DNA from: JAISST01 sp050434145
Lineage (GTDB): Bacteria; Fusobacteriota; Fusobacteriia; Fusobacteriales; Fusobacteriaceae
Direction of reading: 5' to 3'
Assembly (NCBI RefSeq): GCF_050434145.1
Contig: NZ_JBNPVX010000013.1
Span: 1 to 64,000 of the forward strand
Length of the DNA stretch: 64,000 bases
Shown piece by piece: positions 11,301-19,200 of the stretch. The position numbers and the translations under genes are program-made. Below the pieces are notes generated by a model. The model did not search any database and was not told where the DNA came from. It saw only the letters and a list, made by a program, of their open reading frames with translations. How positions within the stretch are numbered: position 1 is the first letter of the stretch; every line of letters starts with the position of its first letter.

Positions 11301-12720
11301 TTATGTATCAATAGCTAATGCAACTGGTGATCCAATGTTTGTAGTAGATACAATATCTGGTGATATAAATCTATTACCTGACTTTATTAATACAGGTAAT
11401 GGATATGGATGGACAGTGCCAAACTTTGTAAATAATGTTTCTAGTGGAATGAGTGGAAGTGTAACTGCTAATACTCTAAATGTACTTACATCACCTCTAT
11501 TTGTAGCAAATATTACAGACAAAGGTTCATTGGTAGTAGCAAAACAACCATATGCATACTTAGTCGCTGGATCACAATTTGATAAGTTATATAATGGTGT
11601 AGATAGCCTGTTAGCACTAGACCAAGATGGAAATGGAGCAGATTCTCATATTCTTAAAAATCTTAATTCTTATTTAGATGATATATATAATACTCAAGGT
11701 GAAGAGGCTTTCTTTAGTGAATCAGAAAGAACCTTAGCAGAAATGAGAGGAGATATTTATGCTACTATTCAAAAGAGAATGCAAACTGTACAAGGTGCAT
11801 TTGATAGTTCATTTGATGAGTTACTAAACTCTTATAATTTCACTAGAGATACTGGAAAATATAGTGTAATATATCAACAAGGTGATTTTGAAGATAAAAC
11901 ACTTGGAATAGATGATTATGAGTATAGAGTGCAAGGTTTATTGTACATGAAAGAAAACGAAGGTAGAAAATTTGGAAACAAATGGGGATATTCATTTGGA
12001 TTTGCAGTATCTAGATTTGACTTTGATGATGCACCTACATTTGGGGATAAATCAAAAGAAGATGTATACAGTGTAAGAGCTGGAATACATAATGTACATA
12101 GCTTTGGTGAAGATGATAACATGAGATTGGTATCAAGATTGGAATTGGGATACAATAGACATGAAGCAACAAGAACAATAGAATTGGACAGAGTCTATAA
12201 GAATGAAGGTAAATATGATTCATATCAAGTGACTTTGGATAATAGATTTGAAAAAGACTTGTATAAGAGCTTGAATACTACAGTAAAAGGTTATGCAGCA
12301 TTGAACATAGAGTATGGCCATGTAGATGGATTTAAAGAAAAAGCTAAGGGTAACAGTGGAATAGTATTAGAAGTCAAATCAAATGATTACTTTAGTGTAG
12401 AAGGTGAAGTAGGGGTTAATGTAACTAAGAGAGTTCACTTAGGTAAGAAAATATCTATGAAATTGACTGGAGATTTGGCTTATGGACATGAATTTGGAAC
12501 TAATTATGATAGAAATAAAGCTAGAGTTTCAAAAGGAACTGAAGGATATTATAGTTTAATAAAACCTGAAGAAGAAAAAGGTCATGTAAAAGGAAGAGTA
12601 GGGGTTACATTTGAAAAAGCTAACAACTATGGAGTTACATTTGATGTAGAAGCTAGAAAACATAGCAATAAAGATAAGGCGGATGTAAGATATGGAGTGA
12701 AGTTTAATTATAAATTTTAA
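2350..12720 (+). CDS. Giant type V autotransporter (surface adhesin-like), copy 1
   Basis: Outer-membrane autotransporter of 3456 aa. Residues 1-39 form the conserved fusobacterial leader: basic LKSFLKRK, then a hydrophobic stretch, with probable cleavage after GFA. Residues 45-95 look coiled-coil. Residues about 300-420 are rich in Pro, Val and Asn and may form an extended stalk. The long passenger (about 420-3100) is built from beta-strand-type repeats rich in Gly, Asn, Thr and Val, with recurring G-[IVL]-[YF] turns such as VGIYAEN and IGIYADL, typical of a right-handed beta-helix. A linker helix (about 3110-3170) leads into a 12-strand-type beta barrel (about 3177-3456) ending in the aromatic residue of FNYKF. 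CAGGAGG-type ribosome site 5 nt before the ATG. Probably an adhesin of the RadD/Fap2 class in a broad sense; the ligand cannot be inferred. No Cys-rich or protease motif was noticed. Confidence 0.9.
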   Translation: MNKMKKENENALKSFLKRKVSYTAGLLVAFLISGTIGFAAVDVIQGESISASESYFSSLETEKSHIQELLKENEKQLADANQEYLVLLRKGDFYSKPIHGSTQVFFNFGYENAGRSKNRTTKEWRNTIDGIQYRMAGYTLDKGINPYHKGEMIAKENGYQFSNLEDGSIYDPEASIYDDKYLKAAYAEDEYGNLISLAIPAGTSVYYTDVNGNNYYTVIDPSTGISHVVNDKGVAVRTDDLGDVVLESSLADNNINGNVPTTGTAGLGNFPNAMGELGQGNGVYLNEVPYMASLDIGANILPLDPDIPNVSKNVNVNVDAPVLGSIPSTPAAPVAPEAINITVNKPVVNVTAPSAVGSVSVTSPGSVNVNINVSTPVVSAPNISVPNFEARVIAAPEIPAAPDIPVIVPPTITLPNPSGGNWTQFYYWNTGFASNSNYNGLIGEVIVTGGKFEIDITGSSTDDGYKISAENYAASMPSLENGYHTAAGSNGWSNGGTQTATTHTTTTIADGGMGIYRIVDTPYGGFGSGTEVIITSTRSGSMRQFIHHDPHSTYAASSIANVSGATLEEFSEASLMETNYLHSSHPIGSHYQFLSLQGKITVNGGYMMIVGTQGHSSKASNVYAFNSGEININGNNNTIFGYTNANDSAKRYYYVGNLSSGKIKVTGDSNAVIAMNKSASDHVHNFKNKGIIEINGNGNAGVYLVRNINDGTVDMQSTVTISGGEKNAGVFQVAETTNKMNKESLLNVSITGGTGNVGYYSAQDQNLLSTGKNNSSNYSHIFSISGGSKNAAVLSAADLEIGNGTITLSGGSGNVGLVAQGGKLISTGILNITGGSENVGVVSKDGKTAEVSNLKSSGTVSNAIGLFASGSSSVANVTTDIEMKGLVVVGATNTNKNNAMGAFAESNGTITITNGTFGTSTSPDIEVTGMALPSDPNIHRGIGLMASNGKITAENTYIKVINGAAGVASTGTTATIDVDGSIIEVNNGYGIYSDGAGSVSFVGGKLILDGDSMGFTYDKSNTSLINIGTGATVQVKSDDVIVVNLLNAYSPNGLKISTFSTDIKPANLTITPDSGIDKYIIAAADGGDLTIDQSIDRTSGSGSPDGDYFKHFLHQRFKIVVNAFDVKAVLDNTIANTWYDGNVVGLAISSSSSGKAVPSPLGSWLSDTSITLVTGSKIIADRTEGGAGAIGAYINYGTVENNGAIEVEKTETTKINSGAVGIFSVNGSKVDNKSTGIIDVAGANSIGILSQSYREKKADGSAIVGEFDTIDIKNPANNNIASDQGQMKIVNNGKITLDGDGSVGIYAENNGAKSATLNTVSNEVNGIITVGKDKAVGIYGTGHGTAGVRIQNNGIIEVGTDSYGIYAAKKSSINGAYTNSLGTYKLDDGSIGIVTDGTSTLDGVSTNTPVNINLISTTSGEGTVGIVFGDLTTTIGIIDQFKVNINVNTTTLNTSAAVTNNSFTKGTVFYVNEAVLFSNGEVNVADNGIGIYADLAVGINSNDYTADGIINLVGNNAIGLYTKKGAVANRNGSAINISKTNQYGMVVLDAFDFSTLNGGFAYNNGDININVTKGYGIYVGNGATVSLNGNSGKIMFNNTDSIGVVSDGAIVGIGTSTQNPALLAGYLGAITWGGVTHTPAVSKTGNILVYAQKDTANNKYSNIVNDSLTVGIDGALAPSSTIGVYLKGDGHTYEDINGNNSILGTPSVFNPSTIKVYSTGLGTGESLRVYDGAIGVYSKSDFSGVDNKLFINALSKSTVTNEASVVAYLDGKATIGGDITATGNTSGNAIGVYGTNNGIISVADFNGSGYGLKLTLGTGNDSGTGMYMENGAQVTGKKIIVDNQSSNIAVTNVGVYYDGVTGTHDTDIDLDGSRVVGIFANNGANITYGNKNMTEIGTGTNRYAFIAGESTATPTGGSASITNTGTATFSSQDSIVMYTENGAIINTGTINTTGTSGGIEAGMAAMANLGSTGDNISLTNTGTINNINSLGIVIDSSSTATRGTATNSGIINVTNTLPSGTKAVVGVGFFGDGAGANVTYDGTGSVTNVKTEDAVGLYLHQTVGTQVTDAGLFDIVQDSVAVYSDGSVVDFDVNVQGSDGVALYVENNSTVENNTIDITALGKGTALYVADSTADLNNITINVKDASGLKQLLGMYVADNYIIGSNSGTVTIDTEGVGSTGVYIANGKTISVDTGATINVGDNSLGLYVDGTGAGATTLDTNGGILNLDNNSIGVFNNGANGTSNLGVAGPLSVNFNGTNGILAFNQYGNLNIGNNLAVNGDGTIGFTYNGNMATAHNSIVVNSNQIGFLSKFDNGALSLSYSLLNTGTITVNASGIGMAIENDKINPYTGALKLENGGIINVIGASGVGLYSNTGAIDNSAGLITVDNNGVGVYATDISPTVGVTNIDMGTTNVTKGVGLVVDGNGLSLAKSISGNINLSAGTATDYNIGTYFLNYNGNITSLATTATADYTITAAIEGGNNTLALPVSITGANKNEIGVYAKNSTTILSGNVTVAGDENIGVYGDAATITTSAVTVSTTSAYNIASPYLESSIGMFLTKGSVGNVTNTVANDNSIGIYGGDNTTLNLTNISAGYRAIGVYANDSAVNVSNSINVGVSGYGVFAEDSDVIATGTINVADGTAIGILSQGDGDVTYTGYVNVDAKDATGTDKASIGIYKGNGTGTVTASDNGTVWDIGKAGYGIYLENKNYTGAGVATVNNHADMILDESAVGIYVGGNGKNDVTAVGNNYGNITVGTTYLGATPPTDHSNFHEHLNSVGMYVGNGAKGTNSGTLNVFNDHSVGVYAVGEGTTFVNVLGGTINVDNGGVGVLAREGATITNYGDIILGNTEAACGTKTIGIAAYGKIDDSGNEITTTIDNHGYIEVGSGGVGIYGNKYAELTNQSTGVINITASGGTGMLGYEGKVINKGTINVASGAVGIAHTASDPISHGTITIADDGVVVINNQFIHAGKLEADNVIVNGAYVSIANATGDPMFVVDTISGDINLLPDFINTGNGYGWTVPNFVNNVSSGMSGSVTANTLNVLTSPLFVANITDKGSLVVAKQPYAYLVAGSQFDKLYNGVDSLLALDQDGNGADSHILKNLNSYLDDIYNTQGEEAFFSESERTLAEMRGDIYATIQKRMQTVQGAFDSSFDELLNSYNFTRDTGKYSVIYQQGDFEDKTLGIDDYEYRVQGLLYMKENEGRKFGNKWGYSFGFAVSRFDFDDAPTFGDKSKEDVYSVRAGIHNVHSFGEDDNMRLVSRLELGYNRHEATRTIELDRVYKNEGKYDSYQVTLDNRFEKDLYKSLNTTVKGYAALNIEYGHVDGFKEKAKGNSGIVLEVKSNDYFSVEGEVGVNVTKRVHLGKKISMKLTGDLAYGHEFGTNYDRNKARVSKGTEGYYSLIKPEEEKGHVKGRVGVTFEKANNYGVTFDVEARKHSNKDKADVRYGVKFNYKF

Positions 12721-12777
12721 TTGATGCTTACATATGGTTTTATAAGTAATGTTATTTATAATAGTTAGATCTTTCTG

Positions 12778-12810
12778 GAAGAAATCATGGAGACGTCCAT
12801 TGGTTTCTTC
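12778..12810 (+). terminator. Hairpin after autotransporter 1
   Basis: GAAGAAATCATGGA at 12778-12791 pairs with TCCATTGGTTTCTTC at 12796-12810 around a GACG loop, with a mismatch. It is placed 58 bp after the stop codon but lacks a T-run, so it may be a processing or stability hairpin rather than a classical terminator. Confidence 0.45.
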
Positions 12811-12867
12811 TGGGGATTTGAATATAAAATGTTGTTAATGACAACAAAACATTAATATGATATTGAA

Positions 12868-13037
12868 AAATTAAAATAGATTTTTCTTGCGATTACCACC
12901 ACAAAAATCTAGTGGAATGGTTATTAATTTGAATGAAAGGATGTGCCATCCTTCCAGATACTTGTATTAATGTAGGGGGAATTATAATTCCCATGTAGGA
13001 AAAAAGGGCTGTTGCAGCAATGTAACAGTTCTTTTTT
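12868..13037 (+). ncRNA. Candidate structured small RNA with own terminator
   Basis: Four hairpins follow one another. ACCACCAC (12895-12902) pairs with GTGG-AA-TGGT (12912-12921). AAGGATG (12937-12943) pairs with CATCCTT (12947-12953). GGGAATTATAATTCCC at 12977-12992 is a perfect palindrome. AAAAAAGGGCTGTT (13000-13013) pairs with AACAGTTCTTTTTT (13024-13037), a terminator with a U-tract. A possible promoter lies upstream: TTGTTA at 12832-12837, 18 bp, TATGAT at 12856-12861. The segment is GC-richer than its surroundings and has no coding frame with a start signal. A small mobile-element remnant is the main alternative, and the terminator could also serve the minus strand. No known RNA family is recognised. 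Confidence 0.35.
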
Positions 13038-13338
13038 AGTTGTTGGAAAATTATAAGAATTATGTTAAAATATAGCAAAATTCTTATATAAAAAATGGTC
13101 AAATATTCTAAATAGTTATATTAATTATTACTTGTAAAAAAATTTGGAAGAAACTATAAAAAATTTTTATCTAAGAATAGTCGAGAGAGAGTATAAATAG
13201 CATAATGAAATTAAAAAAGAAAAAATACAGTTATATTGCATAAAAAAGACTAAGTAATGAAGAGAAATAAAAGTCTTTGAAGAATTAAAATATTATTGTA
13301 TACTCTAGTTGTATAAAAATATTTGGAAGGTGAATATA

Positions 13339-15051
13339 TTGGAAAAATATATGGAGTCTATTGGTTTAGTAGGAATAGTTGCTTTGGTAATCATTGCAGC
13401 AGTGTTATTGGTTTTATTTTTAGTATTACGAATTAAAAAAAATAAAAATATAAATTTAAGTTCTAGTGACGATATTTCTGATAATAAATCAATAAAAGAA
13501 GAAAAAACTGAAAATATTCCAAAAGATATTATAATTGAAAAAAATATGTTGCATAAAGTAGTATTGGAAAGAGAAAGACAAAGACAAAGAGAAGTAGGGG
13601 TAAATGAAGAAGAAATAGCTGGAATTATAGTTGATGATTTAACTGAAGAGGAAATATGTAGTGTTACGAGGAATAATCTATCTAATGTAACAACAGATGA
13701 AGTTATTGTTGATAAAGGAATAGATGAAAACTTGATTGATGATTTATCTGAAGAAGAAGTGGATAATTATGATGAATTATTTATCAGAGGTAAAGACTAT
13801 TATGAAAAAGGAAGATTTGACCTTGCAAAAGAATATTTTGAAAAAGTAGTTGATAAAGGTTATGAAGATGCTAAAAAAGCTTTGGGTTATATTTATCTGG
13901 AAGATGGTGAGTATGATTTGGCAAGAAAATATTTGGAAATGACCAGTGCAAATGGTTGCATAACTTCTTTATATCTGCTAGGTGTGCTGCATGGAAGAGA
14001 AGGAAAGCTGCAAATAGCTGAAAAGTTATGGAAAGAGGCTGCAGAACATAAAGAGCCCAATGCCATGAATGATCTAGGTTCCTTATATGCTTCAGAAAAT
14101 AAATTAGATTTGGCAGAAAGATATTTTTTATTAGCAGCAGAAAATGGAAATATTTTATCCTATGAAAATCTTGCTAATCTTTATAGTGAGCAAAATAAAA
14201 AAGATTTATCCAAAAGATATTTTCATTTGGCAAGTGATAATGGAAGTATTACTGCACAATTGCGGTTAGGTGTTTTATATGATGGAGAGAAACAATATAA
14301 TTTGGCAGAAAAATATCTTAAATTAGCAGCAGATGCAGGAAATGTTTTGGCACAAAGAAATCTAGGGAATTTTTATAGTCTCAGAAATCAACATGAGACA
14401 GCAGAAAAGTATTTCAAAATCGCAGCAGAAAAAGGTGATATTGAATCTATGTATAATTTAGGTGTAAGATATTATGAAGTTGGTAATTATGCTGAAGCAG
14501 AGAAGTATTATTTGAAATGTTCGGCAAAAGGACACGTTTTTTCGCAATATAACTTGGGATTTATATACTTTTCAGAAAATAAATTAGACTTGGCAGAAAA
14601 ATATTGGAAGTTGGCAAGTGAAGCTAATTATTCTGATGCTCAGTATAATTTAGGGGTTTTATATGGGAAAAAGAATGAAGCAATATTGTATGAAAAATAT
14701 CTAAAATTAGCCAGTGAAAATGGAAGTTTGAATGCACAACTGGAATTAGCTACATTTTATTTGCAAAATGGTCTCAAAGAACTAGCTGGGCAGTATTTTC
14801 AAATGGCAGCTGATCAGGGAAGTCCAGTAGGGCAATATAATCTTGGGTATTGGTATTTTGAAAATGGAAATACTGTAAAAGCTGAGGAATATTGGCTTTT
14901 ATCAGCTGAAGAAAATTATGAGTCAGCATTACTTAATCTTGGATTTATGTATTTAATACAAGGAAAAAATGACTTAGCAAAAAAATATTTTGAGCTGGCA
15001 GCAAATCTTGGAAATGAAGAGGCTTTATCAGAATTAAAAAAGTTTAAATGA
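13339..15051 (+). CDS. Membrane-anchored Sel1/TPR-repeat protein
   Basis: Protein of 570 aa. Residues about 8-31 form one transmembrane helix followed by RIKKNKN, so the body is probably cytoplasmic by the positive-inside rule. Residues 35-150 are acidic, low-complexity linker (runs of Glu, Asp and Lys). From about residue 150 to the end there are about a dozen repeats of roughly 36 aa with the pattern A-Q-Y-N-L-G-x-x-Y then L-A-E-K-Y-x-x-L-A-A-E-x-G, which is the Sel1-like/TPR solenoid signature and implies protein-protein binding. A TTG start at 13339 is chosen because GGAAGG (13325-13330) sits 8 nt upstream; an upstream TTG at 13309 in the same frame has no ribosome site. It sits between two giant autotransporters, but a role in their assembly is only a guess. 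Confidence 0.8.
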   Translation: MEKYMESIGLVGIVALVIIAAVLLVLFLVLRIKKNKNINLSSSDDISDNKSIKEEKTENIPKDIIIEKNMLHKVVLERERQRQREVGVNEEEIAGIIVDDLTEEEICSVTRNNLSNVTTDEVIVDKGIDENLIDDLSEEEVDNYDELFIRGKDYYEKGRFDLAKEYFEKVVDKGYEDAKKALGYIYLEDGEYDLARKYLEMTSANGCITSLYLLGVLHGREGKLQIAEKLWKEAAEHKEPNAMNDLGSLYASENKLDLAERYFLLAAENGNILSYENLANLYSEQNKKDLSKRYFHLASDNGSITAQLRLGVLYDGEKQYNLAEKYLKLAADAGNVLAQRNLGNFYSLRNQHETAEKYFKIAAEKGDIESMYNLGVRYYEVGNYAEAEKYYLKCSAKGHVFSQYNLGFIYFSENKLDLAEKYWKLASEANYSDAQYNLGVLYGKKNEAILYEKYLKLASENGSLNAQLELATFYLQNGLKELAGQYFQMAADQGSPVGQYNLGYWYFENGNTVKAEEYWLLSAEENYESALLNLGFMYLIQGKNDLAKKYFELAANLGNEEALSELKKFK

Positions 15052-16248
15052 TATATTTGGATAAAAATATAAAGAGAAAAGAGATGAGAATATGAGAAGA
15101 AATGTTAGTATCTATTACATATATATGGACAAAAGAAAAAGAATAGTTCTATCTCCTATCATATATGGATTTGTTTAGTAATTGAATAATAGCATAAGAA
15201 TTTTGATCAAATATGGAGTTAGAACAAGTGAAAGAATATTGATAAAAGTGCTTAAGGGATAGTAAAAAAGTTCTATAATTTATTATGACTAGAAAGTAGC
15301 ATACAAAAGAAACAATACTAAAAATATTAAAGAATTGTAAGGGAATTGAAACTTTAATCAAAGAAAAACTTGGAGAAACTTGACAATATAATATTATTGA
15401 AGAGTGGTGGTATAATAATTTATAATCTCGTCTTAAAACACATATGATTGTACTCTCTTCAAAGTATGAAATTATGGTTAATGGTATTTACATTTACATA
15501 AAAATGAGAATTGACTAAGCTTAGATATATTTTGTAGGCTTGGTCTTTTTTTTATCAAAAATGACAAAATTGTTAAGAATTTAATTTTTTTATTTATTTA
15601 AAAAAATATATTCCGCAAATAATAGCTACAAATAAATTCTTATTAGTAAGTAAAAATTATATATAAATAGCTTGATGAATTTTTTTTTGTTCAAAAAAAA
15701 ATTGGTGTAAAAAGCAACTTTTCTAGATATAAAGAAAAATATTTTTTAATAAATATTTAATAAACTATCATGATAAAAAATAGAATACTATAAGAAAATA
15801 ATTTTGATTTACATTTTCACCAAAAGAAAAAGTTTCTGAGCCAACTCACAGATAAAGGACACATAGGTTTAAAATAATGAAATTTTTCACAAAAACAGTT
15901 TCATTTTTTTCAAAAATGGTATATAATAATATTGGAGTAAATTCCTTCAAAAAAATTTAGTAAATAAGTGGTTAATACTTTATTTATATTGAAGAATATC
16001 AAAAATACTTAACATAAAATTATAACAAATAATACAAAAAAAATCAAATATATGTTTACTTAATTATTAAAATATTTTTATATTACATGTATAATTGGGA
16101 TTTTTGTAGTTATAATGGAAAAATTATTTTATTAAATATCAAATGTGACAAAAATTATTATAGTATTTGTGTAAAATTATTAAAAAAATTTTTAAATAGT
16201 CAAAAAATATTTAAGTACATAAATTCAGATATTTTAGGAGGATTCATT
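15052..16248. other. Long AT-rich intergenic region before autotransporter 2
   Basis: About 1.2 kb without a supported gene. It contains a terminator at 15513-15553 and the leader of autotransporter 2. An open frame runs into the autotransporter from 16087, but its AT-rich codons and lack of a ribosome site argue against translation there. ATACTATAAGAAAATAATT at about 15785 also occurs at about 1216 upstream of the FadA-like gene, and a looser match (ACTCACAGATAAAGGACAC here, ACTCAGGATAAGGGACCTG there) lies shortly after in both leaders. Confidence 0.5.
15513..15553 (+). terminator. Rho-independent terminator
   Basis: GACTAAGCTT at 15513-15522 pairs with AGGCTTGGTC at 15536-15545 (two G-U pairs), followed by eight T. 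It is 460 bp after the Sel1-repeat gene, suggesting that the transcript has a long untranslated tail or that an unrecognised short gene lies between. Confidence 0.65.
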
Positions 16249-19200
16249 ATGAAAGAAAAGGTTCAAGCAGAAAGTTCTTTAAAACGGTTTTTAAAGAAAA
16301 AAATTAGTTACACAGCAGGGTTATTGGTGTCGTTTTTGATAACTGGTGCTATTGGTCTGGCTTCTGCTACTGATGTAGTAGATCTAGAATCTCAAGTAAA
16401 AACTTCACAAGAGGCTTTAATTGAAAGTATAGAATTACAAAAAAATTCTGTACAAGAGTTGCTTGATGCAAATGAAGCAAGATTGAAGGAATTGAAACAA
16501 GATCATATGTCACTTATAAGACAAGGGGACTGGTACAGTAAACCTTGGTATCCTAGCTATTTTGGATCATTGATGGGATGGTATGATTATTCTGATAGTG
16601 TAAGCAAAGATTGGAAAGGTAGTGCAAGAGGGAATACTAGGATGGATGATACTAGATCTCTTTTTAATGCAATGTTATCTGAAAAGGAAGCTGGGGAACA
16701 TGGAAGTATATTGGCAGCAACTCAGCATACTCATTATGGAAGATATGCTAGATATGGAAGTGGTTTTTATTCTAGTGGATGGATAAATAAAACAGAAGCT
16801 TATAATACAAATACGAATGTTTATGATTATGAAGATAGAATTATTATATTGCCAGTAGTTAAGGTGCCAGAGCTTACAAAACCTACTGCACCTGTTGTTA
16901 GTGTTAATTTACCTGCTACTCCTGCTAAGGTTACTCAACCTGCAGCTTCTGTACCAAGTATACCAGCAATTAATGTGAATATTGCACAACCTTCGGTAAC
17001 AGCACCAAGTGCACCATCAATACCAACTATTACAGTACCTAATTTAAGTCCTATTACAGTGACTGATCCAGGTGTGAGTCCAAGTGCACCAACTGTTGCT
17101 GTTAATCCAAGTGAACCAAATTTTAATATAAATCCAACTCCACCTACTCTTAATATGAGTGTGGCTAATGTGGCGACGATACCAACAATAACTGTAGTAC
17201 CGCCTACAGCTACCACACCCAATCCACAACCTAATGCTAATCCATATGGATTATTTGATTTTCAAAGTGGTAATCAAGTAAATAAATCTAGTGCTGGGGT
17301 TTCATATAATGGTGGTGGTGCTACTTATTGGGCAGGAATGGATGATACACTTAATTACAGACCAGGACAAGATTCAGGAAGTTCAAGTTCTAGAAGGTCA
17401 AGTATTATTTATATGAATGGACAAGGTGCAACTGGTGGGTTTTCTCTTTCAAATGTAAATGTTTATGCTGCAGGAAAAGGTTCTTCGACAGGAAAGGATG
17501 GAGAGATTGCAATACATACTGTGTGGGATGGGACATTAAGTAATGTAAAAGGCTGGCTTGGAGGTCAGGCTACTTTTATTTCTATTGAGACATGGCATGG
17601 AGGAACATTGACCTTCAATAATGTTAATGTCAAGATTGTTGAAGATAATTCTAGTATAGACAATAGTATTTTCTATATTTATCCATCAACATATGAAGCT
17701 ATTAATACTGGACATAATGCGCATCGATACAGAGGTGGTTTTGTAGGAACAGTCAATGCAGACTTAACTACCAATAGAAACTCTGTATATGTACAATCTG
17801 GGATATCAGGTAGTTTTAAAATAGTAAGTCAAGGTACATATAGATTAGAAGGTTCAGGCAACACAGTTTATTCAGGACTTGGATATTCGCCAGATTATGA
17901 AAAAATAAAAGGTCATGGTGGTCCTATTTATAATACTGTTGCTTTTAAGCCATCTCTACAATTTGATACAGCACCAGAGTCTTATGGGGATAACAATGTA
18001 ATGATATTTTTTAATACTAAAACTGCTTTTGCAAATTTACCAGGAATTTATCCTGCTGGTAGTGAAACTATAAGTGGAGCAGAGAAACCATTTATTGGAT
18101 TTTATCAAGGTCAAATTAAGGCTACAGCTAAAATAGGAGAGTTTCTTTCAATAAGTCATGGCACGACACAAACAGGTTATGGACAAACTCTTGGAACTAA
18201 TCAAGAAGTAAATGCCAATGTAGGAATATACTCAAAATCTGGTCAAAGAAGTGAGATAGGAACATTTGCAGATTTAGGAGCTCCTTCTCCATCTAGTATA
18301 ATGGCTGATTATTCTTTGGATCCTATTCATAATTTGGAGATAGCAAATATTGACATAAGATTTGGAAAATATTCCAAAGATGGTGTAATGATTATAGCAG
18401 ATTTAGGAACTGTTATTGATATTGCTAATCCGGGAGGTGGAGTTGCTGGCAATGGTGAAATTAATGGTGGTTCATCTAATAGATTTTCTGATGGAATAAA
18501 TGGTCATACTACATCAGAATCAGATACTGCGACTTCTACAGTAATTGCTTTTGCTACTGGAGCTTTTAATAATGCTATTCATCAGTTAGGAAGTGGTGTA
18601 GGATCTTTGAATGGCAAAGGGAGTGAAATCAATATATATATACCTTTAACAATGACTTCAAAAGAAGGAATTGCATTTTTTGCAAAAGATAAAGGAATTA
18701 TTAATGCAAAAAGTGCAGTACCATATGATAGTGCCCCTGCTTATAATGCAACAAATGTTGCAACAGGATATAAATCTATAATAGGCTATGCAGATGGAGT
18801 AGGATCAAAAATTAAGATTGATGGAAGTATAAAGGCAATTGATAGTTCTGTAGGCGCATTAGCAAATAAATATCAAAATATAGGTGCATTTAGTTCTGCT
18901 GGAGGTAATATTGTTGTTTCTGGAAAAGCTGAGATAAATGGTATTGGTGCATTTGCAGATGGAAATAACTCAAAAATAGAAATGAAGAATATTTCAAATA
19001 TTATAAATAGTGGACTGAAGGGTGGAGTAGTAGCAATAAACAATGGTAAAGTAGAATTTGCAGGAACAATAAATCATGGAGTAACTGGGGCTCCAGGAAA
19101 TTATAATAATACAGTTCCTTTTTATGCAACTAATGGCGGGAAAGTAGATTTTACTGGAAGTACAACAGTTAATATGTATAAAGGATTGTTGGTGAATGGT

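Larger units (their letters stand above)
12721..13338 (+). other. Intergenic gap holding hairpins
   Basis: About 600 bp with no credible gene. It starts with a hairpin after autotransporter 1 and then carries a group of four hairpins ending in a terminator (12868-13037, listed separately). After 13040 it is plain AT-rich leader for the Sel1-repeat gene. A 69-aa minus-strand frame at 12893-13102 is a by-product of the palindromes and lacks a ribosome site. Confidence 0.6.

Noticed and set aside
12893..13102. 69-codon minus-strand gene in the gap after autotransporter 1
   Set aside because: It spans the palindromes and terminator of the small-RNA candidate, has no ribosome site and no recognisable protein features.
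16087..16248. N-terminal extension of autotransporter 2
   Set aside because: The frame is open upstream, but the AGGAGG site and the conserved fusobacterial leader both fit ATG 16249. The extension is rich in Lys, Asn and Tyr as expected of translated AT-rich DNA.
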